This document shows positions 1-7,083 of a DNA stretch of 28,154 nucleotides, in pieces. A model generated the notes under the pieces. That model was not told the DNA's origin and made no database searches. It saw only the letters and a list, made by a program, of their open reading frames with translations. Origin of the DNA: Candidatus Tepidiaquacellales bacterium UBA6667 (lineage in GTDB: Bacteria > Bacteroidota > Ignavibacteria > Tepidaquicellales > Tepidaquicellaceae); assembly GCA_002455255.1 (NCBI GenBank), contig DKKL01000035.1, positions 77,147-105,300 of the forward strand. Reading direction: 5' to 3'. The position numbers and the translations under genes are program-made. Each line of letters opens with the position of its first letter. Position 1 is the first letter of the stretch.

Positions 1-89
1 CTTTCAAATGTAAATCCAAGTTGTGTAAAAAATTCAATTGTTTTGTTTAAATCTTTTACCGGTAAGTTTATAAATAAACTCTGCACCAT
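1..89 (-). CDS. VOC family (glyoxalase-like) protein, N-terminal fragment
   Basis: The minus strand opens with ATG at 87-89 and reads without a stop to the window edge, giving 29 codons that begin MVQSLFINLPVKDLNKTIEF and continue FTQLGFTFE. The pattern of a short beta strand, LPVxDLxxTxxFF and then LGF is the first beta-alpha unit of the glyoxalase/bleomycin-resistance (VOC) fold. The rest of the gene, including any metal ligands, lies outside the window, so substrate and activity cannot be stated. It starts 34 bp downstream of the stop of the GyrI-like gene on the same strand and is probably cotranscribed with it. It is one of four VOC-type genes within 4.5 kb. Confidence 0.75.
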   Translation of the reverse strand, partial: MVQSLFINLPVKDLNKTIEFFTQLGFTFE

Positions 90-123
90 AATTTTTTATA
101 TTTATATTATTAAATACACTTCT

Positions 124-531
124 TTATTTTAATTTAATAGAACAGATAACATCATTTCCTGAATATTCTTCAACACATACACCATTTTCTCTGTCAATTC
201 TTTCATCTTTAAACATTTCAGTGAATGTATTTCCAATTTCAGGAATATTATCCATAAAATTTGAAATTCTCTTCGAAATATATTCTCCTTTCACTATTGT
301 GAATTCTTCTAAACCTAAGTCTTGTGCCTCTCCATCATTTAATTCCTGAATGGCGGCTTTATAAATAATTTTATCCCCTTCGCCCATATATGAAATTCCA
401 TAATAAACTCTGTTGTCGGAATTTGGAAATTTTGAGTGAAGCGTATCAAATGCTTCTTTGATGCCTTCTGGAAAGGTTTTTGCTTTTACACACATTATTT
501 TTACATCGTCTGTTCTTTGGATAGTTTCCAT
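124..531 (-). CDS. GyrI-like / effector-binding domain protein
   Basis: A 135-residue soluble protein without signal peptide or membrane segment. The pattern resembles stand-alone GyrI-like (effector-binding, SOUL/BacT-type) proteins common in Bacteroidota: an N-terminal METIxxxDDVKIMCVKA strand, a central YYGISY strand, and a C-terminal NGVCVEEYSGNDV strand ending in a basic tail. Such domains bind small hydrophobic or cationic ligands; no ligand can be inferred here. The frame stays open upstream to a TTG at 546, but the ATG at 531 is preferred because it follows an A-rich leader and leaves about 17 nt after the predicted promoter. The upstream region contains a candidate AraC-type operator. 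The family assignment comes from recalled pattern only. Confidence 0.65.
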   Translation of the reverse strand: METIQRTDDVKIMCVKAKTFPEGIKEAFDTLHSKFPNSDNRVYYGISYMGEGDKIIYKAAIQELNDGEAQDLGLEEFTIVKGEYISKRISNFMDNIPEIGNTFTEMFKDERIDRENGVCVEEYSGNDVICSIKLK

Positions 532-554
532 GTTTTTTTTCTTCAAAATTAACT

Positions 555-562
555 CAAATATA
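555..562 (-). promoter_or_regulatory. Putative -7 promoter element of the GyrI-like gene
   Basis: On the minus strand this reads TATATTTG, an exact match to the Bacteroidota -7 consensus TAnnTTTG, 23 bp upstream of the ATG at 531. A TTTG lies 16 bp further upstream, slightly closer than the usual 17-23 bp spacing, so the -33 element is weak. That would suit a promoter needing an activator. No transcript data support it. Confidence 0.35.
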
Positions 563-576
563 TCATAAATACAAAC

Positions 577-610
577 TGCAAATACGACAATTTATAGGGT
601 TGAATACGAC
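577..610. promoter_or_regulatory. Candidate AraC-family operator, copy 1
   Basis: This 34-bp block contains AATACGAC twice, at 581-588 and 603-610. The start-to-start distance of 22 bp is about two helical turns, the usual layout of tandem AraC-family half-sites. The block matches 3156-3189 at 25 of 34 positions in the same orientation. It lies between the divergent GyrI-like gene and the GlxA-type AraC regulator gene at 634, so it could serve both. The repeat is seen directly; the assigned role is inference. Confidence 0.5.
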
Positions 611-633
611 ACTATTTATTTTTAGATTTATTT

Positions 634-1605
634 ATGAAAAATTTAGCTATCATCATACCTGAAAATGCTGTTCTTGCTTCTATCACGGACCCCCATTATA
701 TGTTTTCAGCGGTTAATCAACTGCTATTTATTTCTAACAAAAAACCTGCTTTCAAAATTACACTTGTAGGATTTAAGAAAAAAGTAAATTTAAATAACGG
801 TTTATTTACTGTTAATGCTCAAAAAAATATTGATGAAATAAAGAAAACAGATTTGATAATTATTCCTGCTATTTCGGGTGATTTTAATGAAACAATTTCT
901 CTTAATCAAAAATACATAGACTGGATAAAGAAATTATATCAAAATGGTGCTGAGGTCGCATCTCTTTGTGTTGGTTCATTCCTGCTCGCTTCTACAGGTC
1001 TTCTGAACGGTTTAAAAAGTTCTACGCATTGGATGTACGTTGAAAAATTCAGAAAAATGTTTCCTGACGTAATTCTCGAAGATGATAAAATTATTACTGA
1101 TGAAAAAAGAATTTATACCAGTGGTGGAGCAAGTTCATATTGGAATTTATTGTTATATTTAGTAGAAAAGTTCACTGACAGAGAAACTGCAATTTTAGCA
1201 TCAAAATATTTTGAACTTGACATAAATAGGGTATCCCAATCTCCATTCACTATTTTTCGCGGACAAAAAGAGCACAATGATGATGTCATTAAAAATGTTC
1301 AGGAGTATATAGAAAAAAATTATGATGATAAATTATCAGTTTCTGAATTGGCAGATTTGTTCAACTTGGGAAGAAGAACTTTTGAAAGAAGATTTAAACA
1401 GGCAACTAACAATACTATTATACAATATATTCAGAGGGTAAAAATTGAAGCAGCCAAATCAAAACTTGAACTCGGAAATAAAACAGTTTCCGAAGTTATG
1501 TTTGAAGTTGGCTACTCCGATATTAAATCTTACAGAGAAGTATTTAAAAGAATTACCAAACTAACACCGGTTGAGTATAGAAATAAATATTCTAAATCTG
1601 CCTGA
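634..1605 (+). CDS. GlxA family AraC-type transcriptional regulator
   Basis: A 323-residue regulator with two domains. Residues 1 to about 195 form a DJ-1/PfpI (class I glutamine amidotransferase-like) domain with the nucleophile-elbow signature VASLCVGSFLLASTG (Cys112), followed by THW near 131-133 and SGGASS. Residues about 220-323 form the AraC double helix-turn-helix: LSVSELADLFNLGRRTFERRF, then the second helix region EVMFEVGYSD and the closing LTPVEYRNKY. GlxA-type regulators usually sense a small molecule through the N-terminal domain and activate nearby genes. The gene is divergent from the GyrI-like gene and ends 4 bp from a convergent VOC gene. The tandem AATACGAC repeats just upstream, and a related copy near 3170, are its likely targets and would also allow autoregulation. 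Confidence 0.92.
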   Translation: MKNLAIIIPENAVLASITDPHYMFSAVNQLLFISNKKPAFKITLVGFKKKVNLNNGLFTVNAQKNIDEIKKTDLIIIPAISGDFNETISLNQKYIDWIKKLYQNGAEVASLCVGSFLLASTGLLNGLKSSTHWMYVEKFRKMFPDVILEDDKIITDEKRIYTSGGASSYWNLLLYLVEKFTDRETAILASKYFELDINRVSQSPFTIFRGQKEHNDDVIKNVQEYIEKNYDDKLSVSELADLFNLGRRTFERRFKQATNNTIIQYIQRVKIEAAKSKLELGNKTVSEVMFEVGYSDIKSYREVFKRITKLTPVEYRNKYSKSA

Positions 1606-1609
1606 TTTA

Positions 1610-2035
1610 TTATTTGTAATCTAAATTTACCATCCAGATAATTCCGAATTTATCTTTTACCATTCCGAAATATGCTGCCCAAAATGTTTCTGCTAATGGC
1701 ATAATAACACTTCCATTTTCATTAAGTCCGTTAAATATTTTTTCTGCTTCTTCTTTTGAATCAACATTTATTGAAATTGTAAAATTATTTCCTTCTGTTT
1801 TTTCACCTGCATAAGCAACGGTCGTATCACTACCCATTAATACACTATCACCCATAGGTAAACTTACATGCAAAATTAAATTTGCTTCTTCTTCATTTAT
1901 TTTTTTTCCTTCTTGTGCAGGCATATCTTTAAACCTGCCAATGTATGTAAATTCACCACCAAATACTTTTTTGTAGAAATTGAATGCTTCTTCACAATTT
2001 CCCCAAAATGTTAAATAAGGATTGATTGATTTCAT
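1610..2035 (-). CDS. PhnB-like VOC family protein
   Basis: A 141-residue single-domain protein. It opens with INPYLTFWGNCEEAFNFYKKVFGG and closes with FGMVKDKFGIIWMVN, which are the two hallmark ends of the PhnB/3-demethylubiquinone-9 methyltransferase-like branch of the VOC superfamily. Despite the family name, these small proteins are rarely methyltransferases and their substrates are mostly unknown. No signal peptide or membrane segment is seen, so it should be cytosolic. Its ATG at 2035 lies 8 bp from the stop of the DUF4199 gene on the same strand, so the two are probably cotranscribed. It converges with the AraC regulator gene. Confidence 0.85.
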   Translation of the reverse strand: MKSINPYLTFWGNCEEAFNFYKKVFGGEFTYIGRFKDMPAQEGKKINEEEANLILHVSLPMGDSVLMGSDTTVAYAGEKTEGNNFTISINVDSKEEAEKIFNGLNENGSVIMPLAETFWAAYFGMVKDKFGIIWMVNLDYK

Positions 2036-2043
2036 TTTTTATT

Positions 2044-2520
2044 TTATTTTTTTTTAACAAAAATTGCAACTATTGCTGTTGTGATAATTCCCATTACCAA
2101 TGAACCGATTGCTCCCATAATCATATAACTTTGCAGATTAAAATACTGCTCTGCTTCTTCCCGACTTTTAATTCCTGACTGCACAGCATAATCAATAGCA
2201 TTTTTGAAATAATCAGGAGTTATAAAGTTGGATGTTATATATTGAAGCAATGGACTTAACAATGCAATTATAACAGAAATTATTAACCCACATTTAAAAC
2301 CTTGCCCGTATGTCATTGTGCCACCGTAATAATTATTTCTTTTATCACGTAATGCTAAAACATATATTATTATTGCGGGTATCGCAACAAAATTTGTAAA
2401 AATGGCATGCTGAGCAATATTCACATCATGTAATCCGGCTAATTTTTCCAGAAACATCCAGATTAACATCATGATAACAAAAATAACAGCCCACTTAATA
2501 TCAATTTTTAAGTTTTTCAT
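2044..2520 (-). CDS. DUF4199-like integral membrane protein
   Basis: A 158-residue membrane protein with four predicted hydrophobic helices at about residues 9-27, 39-57, 76-94 and 133-156. A soluble loop between helices 3 and 4 carries an acidic, helical SREEAEQYF segment. The layout and the motif GGTMTYGQGFKCG before helix 3 match the DUF4199 family found widely in Bacteroidota, whose function is not known. It sits between two PhnB-like VOC genes on the same strand: 85 bp after the upstream one and 8 bp before the downstream one. It may be transcribed with them. The family call is from recalled pattern. Confidence 0.75.
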   Translation of the reverse strand: MKNLKIDIKWAVIFVIMMLIWMFLEKLAGLHDVNIAQHAIFTNFVAIPAIIIYVLALRDKRNNYYGGTMTYGQGFKCGLIISVIIALLSPLLQYITSNFITPDYFKNAIDYAVQSGIKSREEAEQYFNLQSYMIMGAIGSLVMGIITTAIVAIFVKKK

Positions 2521-2605
2521 TGTTTTGAATTTAGTTATTCAAAAATTGTTATTTGAAAATATATTTACTTCTTGAAAATTGCTATTATTTTTGTCTGTCC
2601 AAATA

Positions 2606-3097
2606 TTAACTGTTATAATATTTCTCATATTTACTTAATACCGATATATCAATTTTTTTCATTTTCAAAATATCTTTTACGAGTTCTCCAAATATTTCCG
2701 GTGAACACTTTGTTGCTACATTACTAATTATAGGTGTCGTAATCTGCCAAGATAATCCGAATTTATCTTTCACCCATCCGCACATCTGCTTCTCCCCGCC
2801 TTCTGATAATTTATCCCAATATAAATCTATCTCTTCTTGTGTATCGCATGCAATAATTATAGAGAAAGCTTCTGAAAGTTTGAAATAATCACCTCCGTTA
2901 ATGGCTAAGAATTCCTGACCAAATAGTTTAAAACTAATTGTTCTTACAGTTCCGGGTTTTCCGTGTTCACCTTCTCCATATTTAGTTAGGCTTGTAATTT
3001 CACCATCTTTAAAAAGTGAAATATAATAATTCACAGCCTCTTCCGCTTGAGTGCTATACCAAATGCAACTTGTTAGTTTTTGAGTTTTGTTTTTCAT
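2606..3097 (-). CDS. PhnB-like VOC family protein (3-demethylubiquinone-9 methyltransferase-like)
   Basis: A 163-residue protein that starts with the strand TSCIWYSTQAEEAVNYYISL and contains GQEFLAINGG near 60-69. Residues 106-119 read CGWVKDKFGLSWQI, the family signature. A C-terminal helical tail (ILKMKKIDISVL) is also typical of this longer PhnB branch. The protein is predicted to be cytosolic; its substrate is unknown. Upstream lie a TAnnTTTG-type element at 3123-3130 and the second copy of the candidate AraC operator at 3156-3189. This is one of two genes marked by that repeat and so a likely target of the GlxA-type regulator. Two further same-strand genes follow. Confidence 0.87.
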   Translation of the reverse strand: MKNKTQKLTSCIWYSTQAEEAVNYYISLFKDGEITSLTKYGEGEHGKPGTVRTISFKLFGQEFLAINGGDYFKLSEAFSIIIACDTQEEIDLYWDKLSEGGEKQMCGWVKDKFGLSWQITTPIISNVATKCSPEIFGELVKDILKMKKIDISVLSKYEKYYNS

Positions 3098-3122
3098 AAT
3101 TTTTTTTGATTAATAGTTCAAT

Positions 3123-3130
3123 CAAAATTA
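3123..3130 (-). promoter_or_regulatory. Putative -7 promoter element of the PhnB-like gene
   Basis: On the minus strand this reads TAATTTTG, fitting TAnnTTTG, 25 bp upstream of the ATG at 3097. No good TTTG lies at the expected -33 distance. It is separated from the candidate operator at 3156 by 25 bp, against 14 bp in the other copy. The 11-bp difference, one helical turn, would keep the bound regulator on the same DNA face. Confidence 0.35.
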
Positions 3131-3155
3131 ATAAATTTCAATATTAAATCTGCTT

Positions 3156-3189
3156 TGCAATAACGACAATCTTTAGGGGGAAATGCGTC
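3156..3189. promoter_or_regulatory. Candidate AraC-family operator, copy 2
   Basis: This block matches 577-610 at 25 of 34 positions. It shares TGCAA, ACGACAAT, TAGGG and AATnCG, GC-bearing cores that stand out in AT-rich DNA. It lies between the stop of the beta-lactamase gene (3197) and the start of the PhnB-like gene (3097), in the same orientation to its downstream gene as copy 1. No other copy was noticed upstream of the remaining genes of the block. Confidence 0.5.
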
Positions 3190-3196
3190 TGATTTT

Positions 3197-4078
3197 CTAT
3201 TTATAATATTCGAAAACCGCTTTGCTTATATCGGAAATTATTTTTTCATTTTCAGGATAATCAAGTTTTGAATCTGATACGTAAACACTTAAAATATATT
3301 TTTGACCGTTTGTGAGCGATATAAATGCAATATCATTCACTGCTACTATTAATCCTTCAGCACTTTTTCCGGATGTACCTGTTTTATGTGCTATGATAGT
3401 CCCAACAGGAAGTTTCTCTTTTATTCTCTTTTGACCTGTTTGGCTTTCAGTCATTATTTTATATAAAAAATCAAAACTTTCTTTTGAAAACAAATTATCT
3501 GTATATATTTTTTTGATAATTTCAGTTGATGCTTTAGGTGTAGTTTTATTCCTAAATTGTATTTCCCACTCCTTATGCATCTCATATTCTGAAGCGACGA
3601 TATAAAAATTTTCTAACTTTATTCCATCAAAATATTCCTGAATCTTTTCTGTTCCTCCTGCAATTCTGATTAATATATCGCAAGCATTGTTGTCACTTAA
3701 TGAAACTGAATACTCTAACAGTTTAGCGATTGAAATATTAAAATTTCCATCAGGGTTTTTATCTCTCATAGGACTCCAAGTATTTTCATGCAAATCACTT
3801 TTATCAATAAATATTTCATCTGATAATTTCAGTTCTTTTCTATCCGCCATATTTAAAATTGCAAGTGCAATGTGAAACTTAAAAACACTTTGCATTGGGA
3901 AAAATTCATCACCTCTAATACTCAATGTATCTCCTGTTGTGAATGAATATAAACTTACTCCGGTTCTTGTTCCGCTTTCTGATATAATTTTGTTTATATC
4001 GTCTCTCAGATTTTCAGTCTGCGAATTAATTTTTAATGTTGTTAAAAATATCAGTAATGTTAAAATAATATATCTCAT
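3197..4078 (-). CDS. Class A beta-lactamase, subclass A2-like (PER/VEB/CfxA type)
   Basis: A 293-residue secreted hydrolase with an N-terminal signal peptide (about residues 1-19, ending KINSQ). All class A elements are visible: SVFK at 64-67 (catalytic Ser and general-base Lys), SDN at 128-130, EYEMH at 164-168 (the omega-loop Glu, with His in place of the usual Asn as in PER enzymes), and HKTGTSG at 231-237. QSVFKFH and the region EMHKEW followed by QF-N resemble the Bacteroidota A2 branch, which includes extended-spectrum cephalosporinases. The substrate range cannot be read from sequence. The gene starts 2 bp after the stop of a bleomycin-resistance-like gene, so the two form a bicistron. 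No mobile-element sequence flanks it; it looks like a resident chromosomal gene. Confidence 0.93.
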   Translation of the reverse strand: MRYIILTLLIFLTTLKINSQTENLRDDINKIISESGTRTGVSLYSFTTGDTLSIRGDEFFPMQSVFKFHIALAILNMADRKELKLSDEIFIDKSDLHENTWSPMRDKNPDGNFNISIAKLLEYSVSLSDNNACDILIRIAGGTEKIQEYFDGIKLENFYIVASEYEMHKEWEIQFRNKTTPKASTEIIKKIYTDNLFSKESFDFLYKIMTESQTGQKRIKEKLPVGTIIAHKTGTSGKSAEGLIVAVNDIAFISLTNGQKYILSVYVSDSKLDYPENEKIISDISKAVFEYYK

Positions 4079-4080
4079 TA

Positions 4081-4497
4081 TCAGATTTTTATATTTTCAT
4101 AAAATGTTATAAGGTTACCATACAAATCAAGTATATGAAATTCTTTTGTACCCCAATCTGTAATCTTTATTTCTTTGTGTTTTTTATGAAGTATTTTTTT
4201 ATCTTTCACTTCATTGTATAAATCTTCCACTCCTTTCATTTCTATTTTGCAACTGTGTGTTCCGGCAATGAAACTTTCCGCACCGGATTTAACAGGTTTT
4301 AAAAATAAAAAAATACTCCTGAACTTCCAGCTTTTATCATTTGATTTCCAGAAGTCTATCATTATCTCTCCACGCTTAACCCTTGCAAAACTTCCCGTGC
4401 TGTATATATTCTCAAATCCTAATTTTGATGAATAAAATTCTACAGCATCTTCAATGTTTAAAACAGGAAAAGCCGGTATTGATTTTAAAAATTCCAT
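4081..4497 (-). CDS. Bleomycin resistance-like VOC family protein
   Basis: A 138-residue cytosolic protein. It starts with the VOC beta-alpha unit AFPVLNIEDAVEFYSSKLGF, has a central FARVKRGEIMIDFW strand pair, and ends TKEFHILDLYGNLITFYE, the usual last strand of the glyoxalase/bleomycin-resistance (BLMT/Ble-like) family. In Ble proteins this fold dimerises and sequesters the drug, but many relatives have other roles and the ligand here is unknown. The beta-lactamase gene follows after 2 bp, so the pair is very likely translated from one mRNA. That pairing recalls ble-bla operons, but the similarity to Ble is only at family level. Confidence 0.82.
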   Translation of the reverse strand: MEFLKSIPAFPVLNIEDAVEFYSSKLGFENIYSTGSFARVKRGEIMIDFWKSNDKSWKFRSIFLFLKPVKSGAESFIAGTHSCKIEMKGVEDLYNEVKDKKILHKKHKEIKITDWGTKEFHILDLYGNLITFYENIKI

Positions 4498-4639
4498 GTT
4501 GTCTGTTTATTTCATATATTAAATAATTTATTTTACATTTTAAAGATTTTAAATATTCTGTTTTTTATTTAAGAATTATTACTACCCTTAAAAACGATTT
4601 ATTTTTTTTTATGTTTATCTTTATTTCAATATCTATAAT

Positions 4640-6043
4640 TTGAAGCTTAAATCTATATATATCTGTCAGAACTGCGGTTACAATTCTCCCAGATGGGCCG
4701 GTAAATGTCCTGAATGTAATTCTTGGAATTCTTTTGAAGAAGAAGTTGTAGATTCAGGAAAGTTATCTAATACACGTGGAAGAAATGAAGGTGTGGGCAA
4801 TTCAAGAAAATCAAAAAGTAAGACTGATTTATTATTAAGGAATGCAGAAATAACAAACCTAAAGGAAATTGATGCGGATGTTTTTCCGAGAACTGATACA
4901 AAAATTTCAGAATTAGACCGTGTTCTCGGAGGTGGTTTGGTAAAAGGGAGTGTGTTACTAATTGGCGGTGACCCTGGGATAGGGAAGTCAACTCTGATGC
5001 TTCAGATTGCCGGCAATATTAAAAACAAAAAATTTTTGTATGTCAGCGGAGAAGAATCTGCACAACAGATTAAAATGAGAGCTGACAGATTAAACTCAAA
5101 TATTGATAATTTTTTAGTACTGAATGAAGTAAATATAGAAATTATAGCAACTGTGGTTGAAAATGAAAATCCTGATATTCTCATAGTAGATTCCATTCAA
5201 ACAATTTATGATCCTCTCCTTGAAAGTGCGGCAGGTACTGTTTCACAACTTAGAGATTGTACTTCTTCATTGATTAAAATAGCAAAATCAAAAGGCATAA
5301 TTGTTTTTGTCGTTGGTCATATCACAAAAGAAGGAATGATTGCCGGACCAAAAGTTCTCGAACATATGGTTGACGTTGTTTTACAATTTGAAGGTGAAAG
5401 AACTCACTCCTACAGAATTTTAAGAGGAATTAAAAACAGATTCGGCTCTACAAATGAAATTGGTATCTTTGAAATGTCAGATAAAGGATTGAAAGAAGTT
5501 TTAAATCCGAGTGAGATTTTTCTTTCGCAGAGAAACTATGGAGCTTCAGGATGTGTAATTTCATGTTCAATAGAGGGTACAAGACCAATCCTAATTGAAG
5601 TACAGGGTTTGGTTACCTCATCAAATTTTAGTGTTCCTCAAAGAACATCAACCGGCTTTGATTATAAAAGATTAAATCTTTTAATTGCTGTCCTTGAAAA
5701 AAAACTTGGTTTGTTTTTAAATAAAAGTGATATTTTTATTAATATTGCCGGTGGTGTAAAAATAGATGAACCTGCAATTGATCTTGCAATTGCTATGAGT
5801 ATATATTCTTCATTTAAAGATATTCCTGTTGATTCTGAATCAGTCGTTTTAGGTGAAATTGGTTTATCAGGAGAAATCAGGACTATTTCATCAATTGAAA
5901 AACGTATTTATGAAGCGGAAAAATTAGGGTTTAAAAAAATAATTATTCCTAAAGGAAATCTGAAAAATATAGATAACAAATCTTTTAAAATTAAAATATT
6001 GGGAGCAGATTCTGTTAAATCTGTTATTGATATAATTTTTTAA
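4640..6043 (+). CDS. radA: DNA repair protein RadA
   Basis: A 467-residue RadA (Sms), a RecA-like ATPase and helicase that promotes branch migration during homologous recombination. In order: a four-Cys zinc finger (C9, C12, C23, C26), a linker, Walker A GGDPGIGKST at 109-118, Walker B ILIVD at 180-184, the RadA-specific KNRFG motif at 265-269, and a C-terminal Lon-protease-like domain (about 290-467) with NIAGGVKIDEPAIDLA but no obvious protease dyad. The length is normal. The start is TTG at 4640: the upstream ATG at 4611 is out of frame, and the zinc finger begins only eight residues in. The fructose-bisphosphatase gene follows after 24 bp. Confidence 0.97.
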   Translation: MKLKSIYICQNCGYNSPRWAGKCPECNSWNSFEEEVVDSGKLSNTRGRNEGVGNSRKSKSKTDLLLRNAEITNLKEIDADVFPRTDTKISELDRVLGGGLVKGSVLLIGGDPGIGKSTLMLQIAGNIKNKKFLYVSGEESAQQIKMRADRLNSNIDNFLVLNEVNIEIIATVVENENPDILIVDSIQTIYDPLLESAAGTVSQLRDCTSSLIKIAKSKGIIVFVVGHITKEGMIAGPKVLEHMVDVVLQFEGERTHSYRILRGIKNRFGSTNEIGIFEMSDKGLKEVLNPSEIFLSQRNYGASGCVISCSIEGTRPILIEVQGLVTSSNFSVPQRTSTGFDYKRLNLLIAVLEKKLGLFLNKSDIFINIAGGVKIDEPAIDLAIAMSIYSSFKDIPVDSESVVLGEIGLSGEIRTISSIEKRIYEAEKLGFKKIIIPKGNLKNIDNKSFKIKILGADSVKSVIDIIF

Positions 6044-6067
6044 ATAAAAATTTTAAATAATTAATAT

Positions 6068-7081
6068 ATGGATTCAAAATTTAAAACTTTATACAGGCAT
6101 ATAATTGAAGAAGAAAGAAAAATACCTTCAGCCTCCGGTCAACTTTCGGACTTGCTCGCTGATATCGCTCTTGCTTGTAAATTGATTTCTCTCGAAGTTA
6201 ACAGAGCAGGACTTGCTGATATATTAGGACTTGCCGGAAAAGAAAATGTTCAGGGTGAAGAGGTAAAAAAACTTGATGTTTATGCAAATGATTTATTAAC
6301 AAATACAATGAAAGTTGGTGGTCATATCTGTGCCATTTGCTCTGAAGAAGAAGAAACTTTTATTCCACTTGATGATAAGTTTAAAGATTCTGAAACAATT
6401 TCAAATAAATATATTGTCCACTTTGATCCGCTTGATGGCTCTTCAAATATAGATGCAAATATTTCTATCGGGACTATTTTTTCAATATACAAAAGAATTT
6501 CAAAAACAGGTGTTGGAACTCTTGAAGACTGTTTGCAAAAAGGTTCTGAGCAGATTGCCGCAGGGTATTGTATTTACGGGTCGAGTACAATTCTTGTATA
6601 TACTGCAGGAAATGGTGTTCATGGTTTTACGTTAGACCCAACAGCCGGTGAATTCATTTTATTTCATGAGAATATAAAAATTCCTAAAAAATCTAAAACT
6701 TATTCAGTTAATGAAGGTAATTATTGTAAATGGTCTGGGAAAATGAAAAAATATATTGACAGTTTAAAGGTTGATGATAAATCTACAGGCAAACCGTATT
6801 CTTCAAGATATGTAGGTAGTCTTGTAGCTGATTTTCATAGAAATCTATTGTATGGAGGAATTTTTATGTATCCTTCAGATAATAAAAATCTTAATGGCAA
6901 ACTTCGTCTTATGTATGAAGCAAATCCATTAAGTTTTATTGTCGAACAGGCCGGCGGAAGAAGCTCTGACGGAAATTCAAGAATTCTCGATATAAAACCA
7001 GAATCTCTGCACCAGAGGGTTCCATTGTTTATCGGCAGTGAAAAAGATGTTGAAGAAGCTGAAAAATTTCTGAATTCCTGA
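6068..7081 (+). CDS. fbp: Class I fructose-1,6-bisphosphatase
   Basis: A 337-residue enzyme that hydrolyses fructose 1,6-bisphosphate to fructose 6-phosphate in gluconeogenesis. The metal and substrate signatures of class I FBPases are present: SEEEE near 92-96, FDPLDGSSNID at 119-129, YVGSLVADFHRNL in the sugar-phosphate site, GGIFMYP, and near the C-terminus EQAGGRSSDG. The length is typical. It starts with ATG 24 bp after radA on the same strand and may be cotranscribed with it, though the functions are unrelated. It is convergent with the lipoprotein gene, the two stops being only 2 bp apart with no terminator between them. Confidence 0.97.
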   Translation: MDSKFKTLYRHIIEEERKIPSASGQLSDLLADIALACKLISLEVNRAGLADILGLAGKENVQGEEVKKLDVYANDLLTNTMKVGGHICAICSEEEETFIPLDDKFKDSETISNKYIVHFDPLDGSSNIDANISIGTIFSIYKRISKTGVGTLEDCLQKGSEQIAAGYCIYGSSTILVYTAGNGVHGFTLDPTAGEFILFHENIKIPKKSKTYSVNEGNYCKWSGKMKKYIDSLKVDDKSTGKPYSSRYVGSLVADFHRNLLYGGIFMYPSDNKNLNGKLRLMYEANPLSFIVEQAGGRSSDGNSRILDIKPESLHQRVPLFIGSEKDVEEAEKFLNS

Positions 7082-7083
7082 AT

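Noticed and set aside
3687..3875. Open frame on the plus strand inside the beta-lactamase gene.
   Set aside because: It lies wholly within a well-supported gene on the other strand and shows no recognisable domain, so it is treated as a shadow frame.
4611..4613. ATG upstream of radA as a possible start.
   Set aside because: It is out of frame with radA by two bases (29 nt from the TTG), so it cannot be the start.
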